Part shown: positions 7,925 to 15,818 of the stretch, in pieces | Numbering within the stretch: position 1 is the stretch's first letter | Layout of the letters: every line of letters starts with the position of its first letter | Assembly: GCF_017312725.1 (NCBI RefSeq) | Contig: NZ_BOPO01000076.1 | Coordinates: 1-64,000, forward strand | Origin: Actinocatenispora comari | GTDB lineage: Bacteria > Actinomycetota > Actinomycetes > Mycobacteriales > Micromonosporaceae | Direction of reading: 5' to 3' | DNA: 64,000 nt | Translations under genes and position numbers: made by a program | The notes under the pieces: generated by a model | Told to the model about the DNA's origin: nothing | Databases searched by the model: none | Seen by the model: the letters and a program-made list of their open reading frames with translations, nothing else

Positions 7925-7954
7925 ATGGATTCGGGGTGGGAGGGACGGCGATGA
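7925..7954 (+). CDS. 9-codon leader mini-ORF (MDSGWEGRR)
   Basis: A TAGCGT box (7912-7917) lies 7 nt before this ATG, the geometry of a leaderless actinobacterial mRNA. The nine codons end in GAG GGA CGG CGA, spelling the Shine-Dalgarno of the next gene, and the TGA overlaps that gene's ATG (ATGA at 7951-7954). The layout matches the TKEGR and EEGR mini-ORFs elsewhere in the window. It may act purely by translational coupling. Confidence 0.45.
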   Translation: MDSGWEGRR

Positions 7955-8466
7955 CGGCGATCAACGCGGCCGTGACGGTGGTGATCCTGGCGATCGTGCT
8001 GGTGCGGCAGTTCGTGCCGCGGCAGGTACGGGCCCGGCCGCTGATCTGGGTCGCCGTGCTGCTGGTGCTCGGGGTGGCGCCACCCGGCCCGGCCCCGGCG
8101 ACGGCCACCGGTATCGCGCTGCTGGTCGCCTCGCTCGCCGTCTCGGCGGCGCTGGCGGTGCCGCGGGCGACGTCGATGCGGCTCTGGCTGGACGAGCACG
8201 GCGCCGCGTGGCGGCGCGGCAGCGTCGGGACGCTGTGGTGGTGGCTCGCCGCGATCGCGGTACGCATCGGGTTCGCCGCCGGCGGCCAGCTGCTGTTCGG
8301 GGAGCCGGAACGGGCCGGGTCGCTGTGGCTGGGCCTCGCGGTCACGCTCGGGGTGCAGCAGCTGGTGCTGACAAAGCGGGTGCGCGCGCTGGGCGGCCCG
8401 GCCAGAATCGGGGGGCCCAGCGGGACCCGACCACCGAGGAGTGCCCTTGCCCGACCCCATCGATGA
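7951..8466 (+). CDS. small integral membrane protein (DUF1453/CcdC-like)
   Basis: This 171-residue protein has about four hydrophobic helices (near 3-20, 30-45, 50-70 and 95-140) and a basic tail. The start MTAINAAVTVV followed by a VRQFVPRQVRARPL loop is seen in DUF1453/CcdC-like actinobacterial membrane proteins. The ATG has a strong GGGAGGGACGG SD. The last 20 nt overlap the start of the GNAT gene. The function is unknown. Confidence 0.7.
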   Translation: MTAINAAVTVVILAIVLVRQFVPRQVRARPLIWVAVLLVLGVAPPGPAPATATGIALLVASLAVSAALAVPRATSMRLWLDEHGAAWRRGSVGTLWWWLAAIAVRIGFAAGGQLLFGEPERAGSLWLGLAVTLGVQQLVLTKRVRALGGPARIGGPSGTRPPRSALARPHR

Positions 8467-8971
8467 GCCCTGGCGCACCCGGCCGGAGGCGGCCGCGGAC
8501 CGCGCCGCGGTGCACCAGATCGTCCGGGCCGCGTTCGGCCGCCCGGACGAGGCGGACCTGGTCGAGACGCTACGCACCGATCCCGGCTGGCTGCCCGACC
8601 TGTCGTACCTCGCCACCGACGCCGCGGGCACCCCGGTCGCGCATGCGCTGCTGACCCGCGGCCGGATCGGCGACACCCCGGTCGTCGGGCTCGGCCCGGT
8701 GGCGGTACTGCCGGCGTACCAGCAGCGCGGCGCGGGCGGCGCGGTGATCCGCGCGGTGCTGACCGCCGCCGCCGACCGCGGCGAGAGCGCCGCGATGGTG
8801 CTCGGCCATCCGGACTACTACCCGCGGTTCGGCTTCCGCCGGGCCTCCGAGTTCGGCGTGTCGCGGCCGGACGGCTGGCCGGACGAGGCGTTTCTCGCCC
8901 TGCCGCTCGGCCCGCACGGCGCGGTACCGGCCGGCCCGGCCCGCTACGCCGAACCGTTCCACGCCGCCTGA
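8447..8971 (+). CDS. GNAT-family N-acetyltransferase (YhbS-like)
   Basis: This 174-residue acyl-CoA-dependent acetyltransferase has the acetyl-CoA-binding core GLGPVAVLPAYQQRGAGG (motif A, Gln/Arg-x-x-Gly-x-Gly/Ala). It also has the later YYPRFGFRRASEFGV segment typical of the YhbS subgroup. A TTG start at 8447 is favoured because GAGGAG (8436-8441) is correctly spaced; GTG at 8441 is too close to that SD. It overlaps the preceding membrane-protein gene. The substrate is unknown. Confidence 0.85.
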   Translation: MPDPIDEPWRTRPEAAADRAAVHQIVRAAFGRPDEADLVETLRTDPGWLPDLSYLATDAAGTPVAHALLTRGRIGDTPVVGLGPVAVLPAYQQRGAGGAVIRAVLTAAADRGESAAMVLGHPDYYPRFGFRRASEFGVSRPDGWPDEAFLALPLGPHGAVPAGPARYAEPFHAA

Positions 8972-9007
8972 TCCGCCGGCGCGGCAGGAATCCCGGGCGC
9001 GGGTGGG

Positions 9008-9499
9008 TCAGGCGGTGACCGGGAGCAGGCGGCCGCCGGTGAGCCGGACCAGCTCGGCGGCCGTGGTGGCGAACACGGTGTGCGGGGTGCCGGCCGCTGC
9101 CCACACCACCGGGTAGGCGGTGAGCGCCTCGTCCACCACGGCCGGCAGGGCACGCGGGTGGCCGACCGGCGCGACGCCGCCGATCGCCTGGCCGGTGGCC
9201 GCTCGTACCTGCTCGGGGGTGGCGCGGCGCAGCGGGCCGCGGCCCCACCGGCGGGACAGCGCCTCGGTATCGACCCGGTGCGCGCCGCTGGTCATCACCA
9301 GGACCGGTTCGTCGTCGCTGACGAACACGAGACTGTTGGCGATCGCACCGACCGCGCAGTCCAGCGCCGCCGCGGCGGCCGCGGCGGTCCGGGCCGAGTC
9401 GGCGAGCTGGCGGATCGTCGTGGCGACGCCGGCCGCGGCGAGCGCGTCGGCGACCTGGCGGCTTCGTTCGGGCAGGGCGGTCGGATCGAGCTGAGTCAT
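9008..9499 (-). CDS. YbaK/EbsC-type aminoacyl-tRNA deacylase
   Basis: This 163-residue protein has the YbaK fold and is likely to hydrolyse mischarged tRNA such as Cys-tRNA(Pro) or a related species. Visible family features are the IRQLADSARTA helix, the KS-like strand NSLVFVSDDEPVLVMTSG and the GGVAPVGHP loop that shapes the active site. The ATG at 9499 is preceded by GAGGTGG. It is transcribed divergently from the XRE-cupin gene and shares an 18-bp palindrome with it, so the regulator may control it. Confidence 0.85.
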   Translation of the reverse strand: MTQLDPTALPERSRQVADALAAAGVATTIRQLADSARTAAAAAAALDCAVGAIANSLVFVSDDEPVLVMTSGAHRVDTEALSRRWGRGPLRRATPEQVRAATGQAIGGVAPVGHPRALPAVVDEALTAYPVVWAAAGTPHTVFATTAAELVRLTGGRLLPVTA

Positions 9500-9513
9500 C
9501 TCCACCTCACTGG

Positions 9514-9531
9514 CGTTTCGTATATGGAACG
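9514..9531. promoter_or_regulatory. 18-bp imperfect palindromic operator between divergent genes
   Basis: CGTTTCGTATATGGAACG is symmetric at 14 of 18 positions and has TATA at its centre. On the minus strand it contains TATACG, a good -10 for the YbaK-like gene. Its position between that gene and the XRE-cupin gene makes it the likely binding site of the XRE protein. Confidence 0.6.
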
Positions 9532-9587
9532 GTAGCCAGCACGCTCCGGTACGGTCAAGCCGGTAACGGCGACGGCGGGGAGGGTGC

Positions 9588-10133
9588 ATGGAGCTGGCCG
9601 AGCAGGTCGGACACCGGTTGCGGGCGCTGCGCGAGACCCGCGCGCTGAGCCTGTCCGCGCTGGCCCGGCGCTCCGGCATCGGCAAGGCGACGCTGTCCCG
9701 GCTCGAGTCGGGCCAGCGCAACCCGACCCTCGCCACCCTGTACGCCCTGACCACCGCGCTCGACGCGCCGCTGTCGGCGGTACTGCCGGGGCCCGCCGAC
9801 GACGCGCCCGCGGTGTCGGGCGCCGCGGTCGACGCCCGCCTCATCGAGCGGCGGGCCGACGGGGGCCTGGTCACCGAGGCGTACCGGGTGGACATCCGGG
9901 CCGGCGCCGACCAGCGCTCGGCCGCGCACGCCCCCGGCACGTACGAGCAGCTGATCGTGCTCTCCGGGACGGTCCTGGTCGGGCCGGTGGACGCGCCGGT
10001 GACGGTGCACGCCGGCGGGCACGTCCGGTTCGCCGCCGACGTGGCGCACCGGTACCGCTGCCCCGACGCCACCGCGCACGGCCTGCTGACCGTCCACTAC
10101 CCGATCACCCCCGCCGCCACCCGTCCGGGATGA
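9588..10133 (+). CDS. XRE-family regulator with C-terminal cupin domain
   Basis: This 181-residue protein has an N-terminal helix-turn-helix (residues about 8-62; LSLSALARRSGIGKATLSRLE) joined to a small cupin barrel (about 100-175; strands around YEQLIVLSGTVLVG and VHAGGHVRFAADVAH). The cupin is thought to sense a small ligand in this family. The start has a GGGAGG SD. It probably autoregulates and controls the divergent YbaK-like gene through the palindrome at 9514-9531. Confidence 0.9.
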   Translation: MELAEQVGHRLRALRETRALSLSALARRSGIGKATLSRLESGQRNPTLATLYALTTALDAPLSAVLPGPADDAPAVSGAAVDARLIERRADGGLVTEAYRVDIRAGADQRSAAHAPGTYEQLIVLSGTVLVGPVDAPVTVHAGGHVRFAADVAHRYRCPDATAHGLLTVHYPITPAATRPG

Positions 10134-10233
10134 CGCCGACCCCGGTGGGCCGCGCGGTTGGGCGAAACGGCGGACAGCGGCGAGGGCGCCGGCCACACTG
10201 ATGCGGAAGGAGCGGCCGGAAACGGGGGTAATC

Positions 10234-10494
10234 ATGGCGATTTGCGAGGTTTGCGGCAACGACTACTGGATGTCGTTCGAGATTCGCACGCTGGGCGGCC
10301 AGACCCACGTGTACGACTCGTTCGAGTGCGCGATCCAGCAGCTGGCGCCGATCTGCGAGCACTGCTCGTGCCGGGTGATCGGACACGGCGTCGAGGTCGG
10401 CAGCCACCTGTACTGCTGCGCGCACTGTGCCCGGGCCGACGGCGGCGACGCGGCCGAGTCGATCCGCGACACGGTCGGCGCGCACCCGGGCTGA
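10234..10494 (+). CDS. Cys-rich probable zinc-binding protein (prokaryotic metallothionein-like)
   Basis: This 86-residue protein has nine cysteines, in CEVCG, FEC, CEHCSC and CCAHC, plus several histidines, an arrangement suited to two metal sites. Close relatives are common in actinobacteria and are often labelled metallothionein-like, but the role is not established. The ATG at 10234 has GGGGG about 6 nt upstream; an ATG at 10201 would add eleven unlikely residues. It stands alone between the XRE gene and a repeat. Confidence 0.8.
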   Translation: MAICEVCGNDYWMSFEIRTLGGQTHVYDSFECAIQQLAPICEHCSCRVIGHGVEVGSHLYCCAHCARADGGDAAESIRDTVGAHPG

Positions 10495-10531
10495 CCCGGC
10501 GCCGGCCCGCCCGCGGCCCGAACGAGCCGAC

Positions 10532-10648
10532 GGCGCGGATCAGCCGGCGACCCGGATGAGCCGGCTGCCCGGACAGGCCGGCGGCGCGGATCAGCCGGTC
10601 GCCCGGATGAGCCGCTGCCCGGACCGGCCGGCGGCGCGGATCAGCCGG
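10532..10648. repeat. 51/50-bp tandem repeat, 2.3 copies
   Basis: GGCGCGGATCAGCCGG recurs at 10532, 10583 and 10633, with the sequence between copies also largely conserved (CCCGGATGAGCCG..TGCCCGGA). The last partial copy runs into the 3' end of the minus-strand GH63 gene, so the repeat may act as its terminator region. Confidence 0.75.
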
Positions 10649-11993
10649 CGGCGAGCCAGTCCAGGGTGACCGCGGCGGTCCAGGACTGGTCCGGTGAGCC
10701 GAGCGGCTCGCCGGTGAACGGCTCGACGTACTCGGCGAAGCCGGCGGTACTAACCTGCTCCAGCGACGCCGCCCGCAGCGCGGCCGCCGCGGTGTGCTCG
10801 CCGAGCGAGCCGAGCGAGCGCCACAGCAGCCAGCCGAGCACCGGCCAGCTCGGCCCCCGCCAGTACGTGCGGGGCCGGAAAGCCGGGTCGGCCGGGCTGG
10901 TGGACGGCGGTACCGGCCAGCGCAGCCGGGCGTCGCCGAGAAACCGCGCCGAGGCGAGCTCGGCGAGCAGCTCCGAGCGGCGCTCGCCGCCGGCGACCAG
11001 GCCGGCGAACCCGGCGACGGTGCGGCACCGTACCGGGGTGCCGGCGCGGACGTCGCGATCCAGGCACAGTCGCAGCCGCGGGTCGTAGCAGGCGTCGACG
11101 GCGGCGCGGCCCCGGTCCCGCCAGCCGGCGATCACCGCCCGGTCGGCCGCGGGCGCCCCGATCCGCGCGGCGATCCGGCCCAGCGCGTCGTTGGCGGCCA
11201 CCAGGATCGCACTGAACAGCACGTCCTTGAGCACCAACGGGTGGGTCGCGGCGATCCGGTCGTCGGCGTAGCCGGCCCGCCGCAGCAGTTCGACCAGCCA
11301 CAGGTACCGGTCGTACTCGGCGTCGCTGGGCCGCTGCGCCGGGTCCGCGACGTGCCCGGTGTCGCGCCGCCGGTACGGCGGCAGGTCACCGACCTCGACC
11401 CGGGCCAGCGCCGCGTCGAACCGTGGCGAGTTGTCGGTACCGGACTCCCACGGGTGGTAGATGCTGACCAGCCCGCTGCCCTGCGGGTCGCGCTCGGTGG
11501 CCAGGTAGCGGTGCCAGGCGAGCACCTTCGGGTACAGCTCGACCAACGCGGCGTCGACGCGGTCGACGTCGTCGCGCGCACCGCCGGTGCGGTCCGGTCC
11601 GGCCGGGCGGGTCGCGGCCCGGTCGGCGACCTCGGCGAGGTGCGCCAACGCGAGCGCGTGCACCGGCGGCTGGCAGATGCCGGAGGTGGGCCGGTCCGGC
11701 GCGGCCGCGGCGACACCGGTGCCCCAGCGGGCCGGATCCGGGAAGTACGACTCGGCGGCGGCCGCCGGGTCGTACACGATGTGCGACACCATCCCGTTCG
11801 CCCACTGGCCGGCGAACAGGCTGCGCAGCTCGGTCAGCGCGCGCGGCACCGACAGGTGCGCCCAGCCGACCGCGACGAAGGCGGAGTCCCAGCTCCACTG
11901 GTGCGGGTACAGGTGTGGCGCGGCCCGGGTCCAGCCGCCCGCGTCGTTGCCGGCCAGTACCGCCGCCGCCGCGGACCACAGCCGCTCGTCCAC
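10641..11993 (-). CDS. GH63-type glucosylglycerate/mannosylglycerate hydrolase
   Basis: This 450-residue (alpha/alpha)6-barrel hydrolase lacks a signal peptide and is therefore cytoplasmic. The motifs HQWSWDSAF (about 31-39), GQWANGMVSHIVY (62-74) and WESGTDNSP (182-190) match the GH63 branch acting on glucosylglycerate and mannosylglycerate. Asp187 and Glu424 (VEPFTGEP) are the expected acid and base. Such enzymes recycle compatible solutes on relief of osmotic or nitrogen stress. The GTG start has AAGGGGGAC upstream. It follows the IMPACT-family gene by 22 nt and may be co-transcribed with it. Confidence 0.85.
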   Translation of the reverse strand: MDERLWSAAAAVLAGNDAGGWTRAAPHLYPHQWSWDSAFVAVGWAHLSVPRALTELRSLFAGQWANGMVSHIVYDPAAAAESYFPDPARWGTGVAAAAPDRPTSGICQPPVHALALAHLAEVADRAATRPAGPDRTGGARDDVDRVDAALVELYPKVLAWHRYLATERDPQGSGLVSIYHPWESGTDNSPRFDAALARVEVGDLPPYRRRDTGHVADPAQRPSDAEYDRYLWLVELLRRAGYADDRIAATHPLVLKDVLFSAILVAANDALGRIAARIGAPAADRAVIAGWRDRGRAAVDACYDPRLRLCLDRDVRAGTPVRCRTVAGFAGLVAGGERRSELLAELASARFLGDARLRWPVPPSTSPADPAFRPRTYWRGPSWPVLGWLLWRSLGSLGEHTAAAALRAASLEQVSTAGFAEYVEPFTGEPLGSPDQSWTAAVTLDWLAAG

Positions 11994-12015
11994 GCTGTCC
12001 CCCTTCGGCCGCCGC

Positions 12016-12651
12016 TCAGGCGTCCGCGTAGTCGCTGCCGGTCTCGGTGAGCCGGCCGGTGCCGCCGGTCTGCTCGGCGACCAGGGCGCGCGCCGCCTCG
12101 ACCCGCTCCGGCGGGACCGCGAGGGTCAGCCGCACGCCCTCCGCGGCGTACTCGACGGCGCGCACCGCGCCCGGGTCGGCGACCCGCAGCGCGTGCTCCA
12201 GCCCGCCCGCGTGCGCGTGGTCGACGGCCACGGCGAGCAGCGCGACCGGCCGGCGTACCAGCACCCCGGCGGCGTCGATCGCGCCGGCCACGGCCGACCG
12301 GTACGCCCGGGCGAGGCCGCCGGTGCCCAGCAGCACGCCGCCGAACCAGCGGGTCACCACCGCGACGACGTCGGTCAGTTGCTCGCCGTGCAGCGCGGCG
12401 AGCATCGGCGCGCCGGCGGTACCGGCCGGTTCGCCGTCGTCGTTGGAGCGCTCCAGCGCCGGCGCCCGGCCCAGCACGTACGCGCTGCAGTGGTGCCGGG
12501 CGTCCCAGTACGCCCGGCGAACCTGCGCGATGACCTCGCGGGCGGCGTCCTCGTCGGCGACCCGGCGCAGGGTGCAGCGAAACAGCGACCGCTTCACCTC
12601 GACGTCGTACTCGACGCCGGCCGCGACGGTCCGGAACCCGCCCGTCGTCAC
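12016..12651 (-). CDS. IMPACT/YigZ-family protein
   Basis: This 211-residue protein has the N-terminal IMPACT (UPF0029) domain with the family signature (HHCSAYVLG, SNDDGEPAGTAGAP, VVTRWFGGVLLGTGGL). A C-terminal ferredoxin-like domain follows. Eukaryotic IMPACT modulates translational stress signalling; bacterial YigZ proteins bind nucleic acid but lack a settled role. The GTG start has GGGGG upstream. It is the first gene of a minus-strand pair with the GH63 hydrolase. Confidence 0.92.
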   Translation of the reverse strand: MTTGGFRTVAAGVEYDVEVKRSLFRCTLRRVADEDAAREVIAQVRRAYWDARHHCSAYVLGRAPALERSNDDGEPAGTAGAPMLAALHGEQLTDVVAVVTRWFGGVLLGTGGLARAYRSAVAGAIDAAGVLVRRPVALLAVAVDHAHAGGLEHALRVADPGAVRAVEYAAEGVRLTLAVPPERVEAARALVAEQTGGTGRLTETGSDYADA

Positions 12652-12713
12652 GTTGCCCCCTCGCAGGTCCGGACCGGACCCGTCGGCTCCACACTATCGG
12701 CGGACCGGCGCGG

Positions 12714-12743
12714 CGAACCGATCGCCGGGTGGCGACCGGTTCG
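12714..12743. promoter_or_regulatory. 13-bp inverted repeat in a divergent intergenic region
   Basis: CGAACCGATCGCC and GGCGACCGGTTCG pair with one mismatch around a 4-nt loop. It lies between the divergent IMPACT and VOC genes, so it could be an operator or a hairpin in the VOC leader. Confidence 0.45.
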
Positions 12744-12900
12744 CCGGGCTCGGGCACCCCGATGTGTGGACCTCGGCGCGATCGGCGGCGGGGGCCGCGA
12801 TGAGTTCCCGATGATGCACTCGTCAACACCGGCAGAGACCGCCACCGCGGCGCCGGCGACCCGGGCGCTGCGAGACCTTGACCCGAGGGGATGCACAGCG

Positions 12901-13671
12901 ATGACCACCCGTACCGCGCCGCCCGCCGGCGCACCCTGCTGGCTCGACCTGTCCACCACCGACGAGGCGGCGAGCCGCCGCTTCTACACCGACCTGTTCG
13001 GCTGGCACGCGAACGAGCCCGCCGCCGAGTTCGGCGGCTACAGCACCTTCGAGCGCAACGGCGCGCCGGTCGCCGGGATGATGCCCGCCCAGGGCGACTA
13101 CGCCGGGAACGACAGCTGGGGCGTCTACCTGGCCACCGCCGACGCCGCCGGCACGCTCGACGCCGCGGCCGGCAACGGCGGTACCGTCACCTCGCCGGCG
13201 ATGCAGGTCGCCGATCTCGGCACGATGGGCCTGGTCACCGACCCGGACGGTGCCCTGATCTGGGTCTGGCAGCCGGCCCGGCACCAGGGTTTCCTGGAGT
13301 ACGCGGTGGACGGCGCGCCCGGCTGGTTCGAGCTGCACACCGACCGGTACGAGGACGTGCTCGGCTTCTACCGCACCGTGTTCGGCTGGAGCACGGCGAC
13401 CGAGGCGGACACTCCGCAGTTCCGGTACACCACGATGCGCAACGGCGAGGAACAGCTCGCCGGCGTGATGGACGGCAGCGGGATGCCGGATGCGGACAAG
13501 GGCTGGTCGATCTACTTCGCCGCCGACGACGTGGACGCCACCGCGGCCCGCGCGGTCGAGTTCGGCGCGAAGATCGTGCGGCCGGCCGAGGACACCCCGT
13601 ACGGGCGGCTCGCGGTGCTGGACGACCCGAACGGCGCCCGGTTCAAGCTGGTCGGCCCGAACAACAGGTGA
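12901..13671 (+). CDS. VOC-superfamily (two glyoxalase-like domains) protein
   Basis: This 256-residue protein has two VOC modules (about 10-125 and 135-255), each starting with a FYTDLFGW or FYRTVFGW motif and ending with a DPDGA or DDPNGA turn. The pattern resembles the mycobacterial 27-kDa antigen Cfp30B family of unknown function. Metal-binding residues of true glyoxalases are not obvious. The ATG at 12901 is chosen for the domain boundary; the SD is weak and an in-frame ATG at 12814 would add 29 low-complexity residues. Confidence 0.85.
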   Translation: MTTRTAPPAGAPCWLDLSTTDEAASRRFYTDLFGWHANEPAAEFGGYSTFERNGAPVAGMMPAQGDYAGNDSWGVYLATADAAGTLDAAAGNGGTVTSPAMQVADLGTMGLVTDPDGALIWVWQPARHQGFLEYAVDGAPGWFELHTDRYEDVLGFYRTVFGWSTATEADTPQFRYTTMRNGEEQLAGVMDGSGMPDADKGWSIYFAADDVDATAARAVEFGAKIVRPAEDTPYGRLAVLDDPNGARFKLVGPNNR

Positions 13672-13808
13672 GCGGCCGGCGGTGACCCGGCGCTGCGCCG
13701 CGCCGGGTCACCGGATCGCGGGATCCCGGCCCCGGCGCGCATGGCCGGCCGGGCGGCGGGCATCCGGAGTGGGTAGCGAAGCGGCGCGCCGCAGGAGGGC
13801 GAATCCTC

Positions 13809-14072
13809 ATGAAATCCGGCATCCATCCCGACTACCACCCGGTCGTCTACCAGGACCGCAGTACCGGGGAGAGCTTCCTGACCCGCTCGACCGAGACGTC
13901 CGATCAGACCGTCGAGTGGTCCGACGGGAACACCTACCCGCTCGTCGTGGTCGACATCAGCGCGGCGTCCCATCCGTTCTGGACCGGACAGCGCCGGGTG
14001 CTCGACACCGCCGGCCAGGTGGAGAAGTTCCGCCGCCGTTACGGCGACCGGGCGACCGGCCGCCGAAGCTGA
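13809..14072 (+). CDS. rpmE2: 50S ribosomal protein L31 type B
   Basis: This 87-residue protein matches L31 type B: it begins [16 protein letters not shown], contains [15 protein letters not shown] and lacks the zinc-binding Cys pairs of the C+ form. The zinc-free paralogue usually replaces the zinc form when zinc is scarce, under Zur control. I see no clear Zur box upstream. The start has GCAGGAGG. It stands alone. Confidence 0.95.
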   Translation: MKSGIHPDYHPVVYQDRSTGESFLTRSTETSDQTVEWSDGNTYPLVVVDISAASHPFWTGQRRVLDTAGQVEKFRRRYGDRATGRRS

Positions 14073-14164
14073 TCCGGCGGCCCCCGGGCCGCTCCGTGCG
14101 GGTCGGCACCGTGGCCCGGCCGCGGATCCCGGAGCGGGGTGCGCGACACAGCTAGCCTGCCGCC

Positions 14165-15772
14165 ATGGACTCACCGGCGGCCGACCAGACCCTGTCCGCC
14201 AGCGCGGCGGGCGCCGATCTCGACCAGCTCGTCGAGACGCTGACCGACACCCACCCGGACGCGTACCGCGGGTTCGGCGGCGCCGTCGCGTTCTGGCGGG
14301 CGGTCGACGAGACGCGGGCGGCCATCCCGGCGTCCGGCCTGACCGTCACCGCCCTGTACGGGCACCTGGCCCGGCTCGCCGCCGGCGTGCGGGACGCGCA
14401 CACCGCCGTGTTCCCGCCCGGGCGCCGGTCGTTCACCGACGCCTCGGCACCCCGGTACGGGATCGACTGGGACGTGGTGGACGGCGCGCTCGTCGTCGGC
14501 GCCGTGCACGCCGCCGGTCACCGACCGCTGCTCGGCGCCCGGCTGCGCGCCGTCGACGGGGTCGCGTTCGGCGAGCTGGTCGAGCGGATGCGGCGGCTGC
14601 GCGGGTACGACAACGAGCACGGCAACCTGGTGCAGCTCGCTCAGGCGCTGGACGACCCGGTCGGGGCCACGCTGCTGACCGGCGCCGCGGACCGGCGCCG
14701 GGTCGAGGTGACCGCCTCGGGCGGACCGGCCGAGGTGACGCTGACGCCGTGGCGGCCGCGGCCGGCCGACCGGCTGGCGCCGGCGTCCCGGCTGCGGCTG
14801 CCGGAGCCGGGGCCGACCGGGATCGCGACGGCGCTGCTGGGCACCGTCGGCTACCTGCGACTCGGTGAGCTGCTGGGCTACCGGGAGGCCTTCGAGATTG
14901 CCCGGGCGAACGGCGTCGACTGGGTGCTCGGCGAGCGCCTGGACGCGGCGCTGGAGCGGCTGGGTGTGACCGATGCGCCGGCGACGGTGGACGAGCGGAT
15001 CGCACTCGTACCGTCCGCGAGCGACGCGGTCGCCGGGCTGCTCGAGCGGCTGCGCGCCGCGGGCGGCGACCGGCTGGTGGTCGACCTGCGGCACTGCCCG
15101 GGCGGCAACTCGATCATCGGCGACCTCCTCGCCGCCCTGCTGTACGGCGTGGCGGCGGTGCTCGACGGCGACGAGGGCTACCAGGTGCCGCGGCATTCCC
15201 CGCGGTACTTCGAGCACTACCGCGACAGCGACGCCGCGCCGGGCTACGACTTCGGCGCCGAGCGCGACTGGCACGCGACCCGCGCCGATCCGCGCCGCCG
15301 CCGCGAGCTGCGCCGGGACGCGCTGGCCGAGCTGCGCGGCGAGCTGCCCGCCTTCGACCGGCAGCTCGCCCGTGTCGCGACGCCGCCGGCACCGCGGGTG
15401 GCGGTGGTGGTGGACGCGTTCACGTTCTCGGCCGGGTTCGACGTCATGCTCGCGCTGCGCCGGCACGGCGCGACCGTGGTGGGTACAGCACCGGCTCAGG
15501 CGGCGAACTGCTTCATCGACATCCTGCCGTTCCGGCTGGAACGTTCCGGGCTGCGCGGCATGGTGTCGTTCAAGTGGTCGGTGTCGCTGCCGGACGAACC
15601 GGACAACGGCACCCTGCTGCGCCCGGACGTGCCGCTCACCGCCACCGGGTACGACGCGGACCCGAACGCGGCGGTCCTGCTGGCGCTGGCGCACCTCGAC
15701 CGCGGCGGCGCCCGTACTGGGGCTGGCACCAGTACGGATGGGGGTGCGTGCGGCACTGCGCCGGAGCGGTGA
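14165..15772 (+). CDS. S41-family (C-terminal-processing-like) peptidase
   Basis: This 535-residue protein has a C-terminal S41/tail-specific protease domain: the strand LVVDLRHCPGGNS, then the nucleophile motif FTFSAG with Ser near residue 422, followed by HGATVVGTAPAQAANCF. The N-terminal 230 residues are helical and carry no signal peptide, unlike classic secreted Prc proteases. The ATG is 6 nt after TAGCCT (14153-14158), suggesting a leaderless mRNA. Its last 60 nt contain a perfect inverted repeat that may control the next gene. Confidence 0.75.
   Translation: MDSPAADQTLSASAAGADLDQLVETLTDTHPDAYRGFGGAVAFWRAVDETRAAIPASGLTVTALYGHLARLAAGVRDAHTAVFPPGRRSFTDASAPRYGIDWDVVDGALVVGAVHAAGHRPLLGARLRAVDGVAFGELVERMRRLRGYDNEHGNLVQLAQALDDPVGATLLTGAADRRRVEVTASGGPAEVTLTPWRPRPADRLAPASRLRLPEPGPTGIATALLGTVGYLRLGELLGYREAFEIARANGVDWVLGERLDAALERLGVTDAPATVDERIALVPSASDAVAGLLERLRAAGGDRLVVDLRHCPGGNSIIGDLLAALLYGVAAVLDGDEGYQVPRHSPRYFEHYRDSDAAPGYDFGAERDWHATRADPRRRRELRRDALAELRGELPAFDRQLARVATPPAPRVAVVVDAFTFSAGFDVMLALRRHGATVVGTAPAQAANCFIDILPFRLERSGLRGMVSFKWSVSLPDEPDNGTLLRPDVPLTATGYDADPNAAVLLALAHLDRGGARTGAGTSTDGGACGTAPER
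15713..15736. promoter_or_regulatory. 8-bp perfect inverted repeat upstream of the desaturase
   Basis: CGTACTGG and CCAGTACG are separated by 8 nt, about 83 bp before the desaturase start and within the end of the S41 gene. The symmetry and position suit an operator of a TetR-type lipid regulator, but no such gene is adjacent. Confidence 0.5.
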
Positions 15773-15818
15773 CTCCCGCACTCTGGAGGGGCCTGTCCCC
15801 CACCAGTCAGGAGCCGCG

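Noticed and set aside
12652-12900. Upstream extension of the VOC gene from ATG 12814
   Set aside because: It would add 29 low-complexity Ala/Thr-rich residues before a well-defined domain start; the ATG at 12901 fits family length better.
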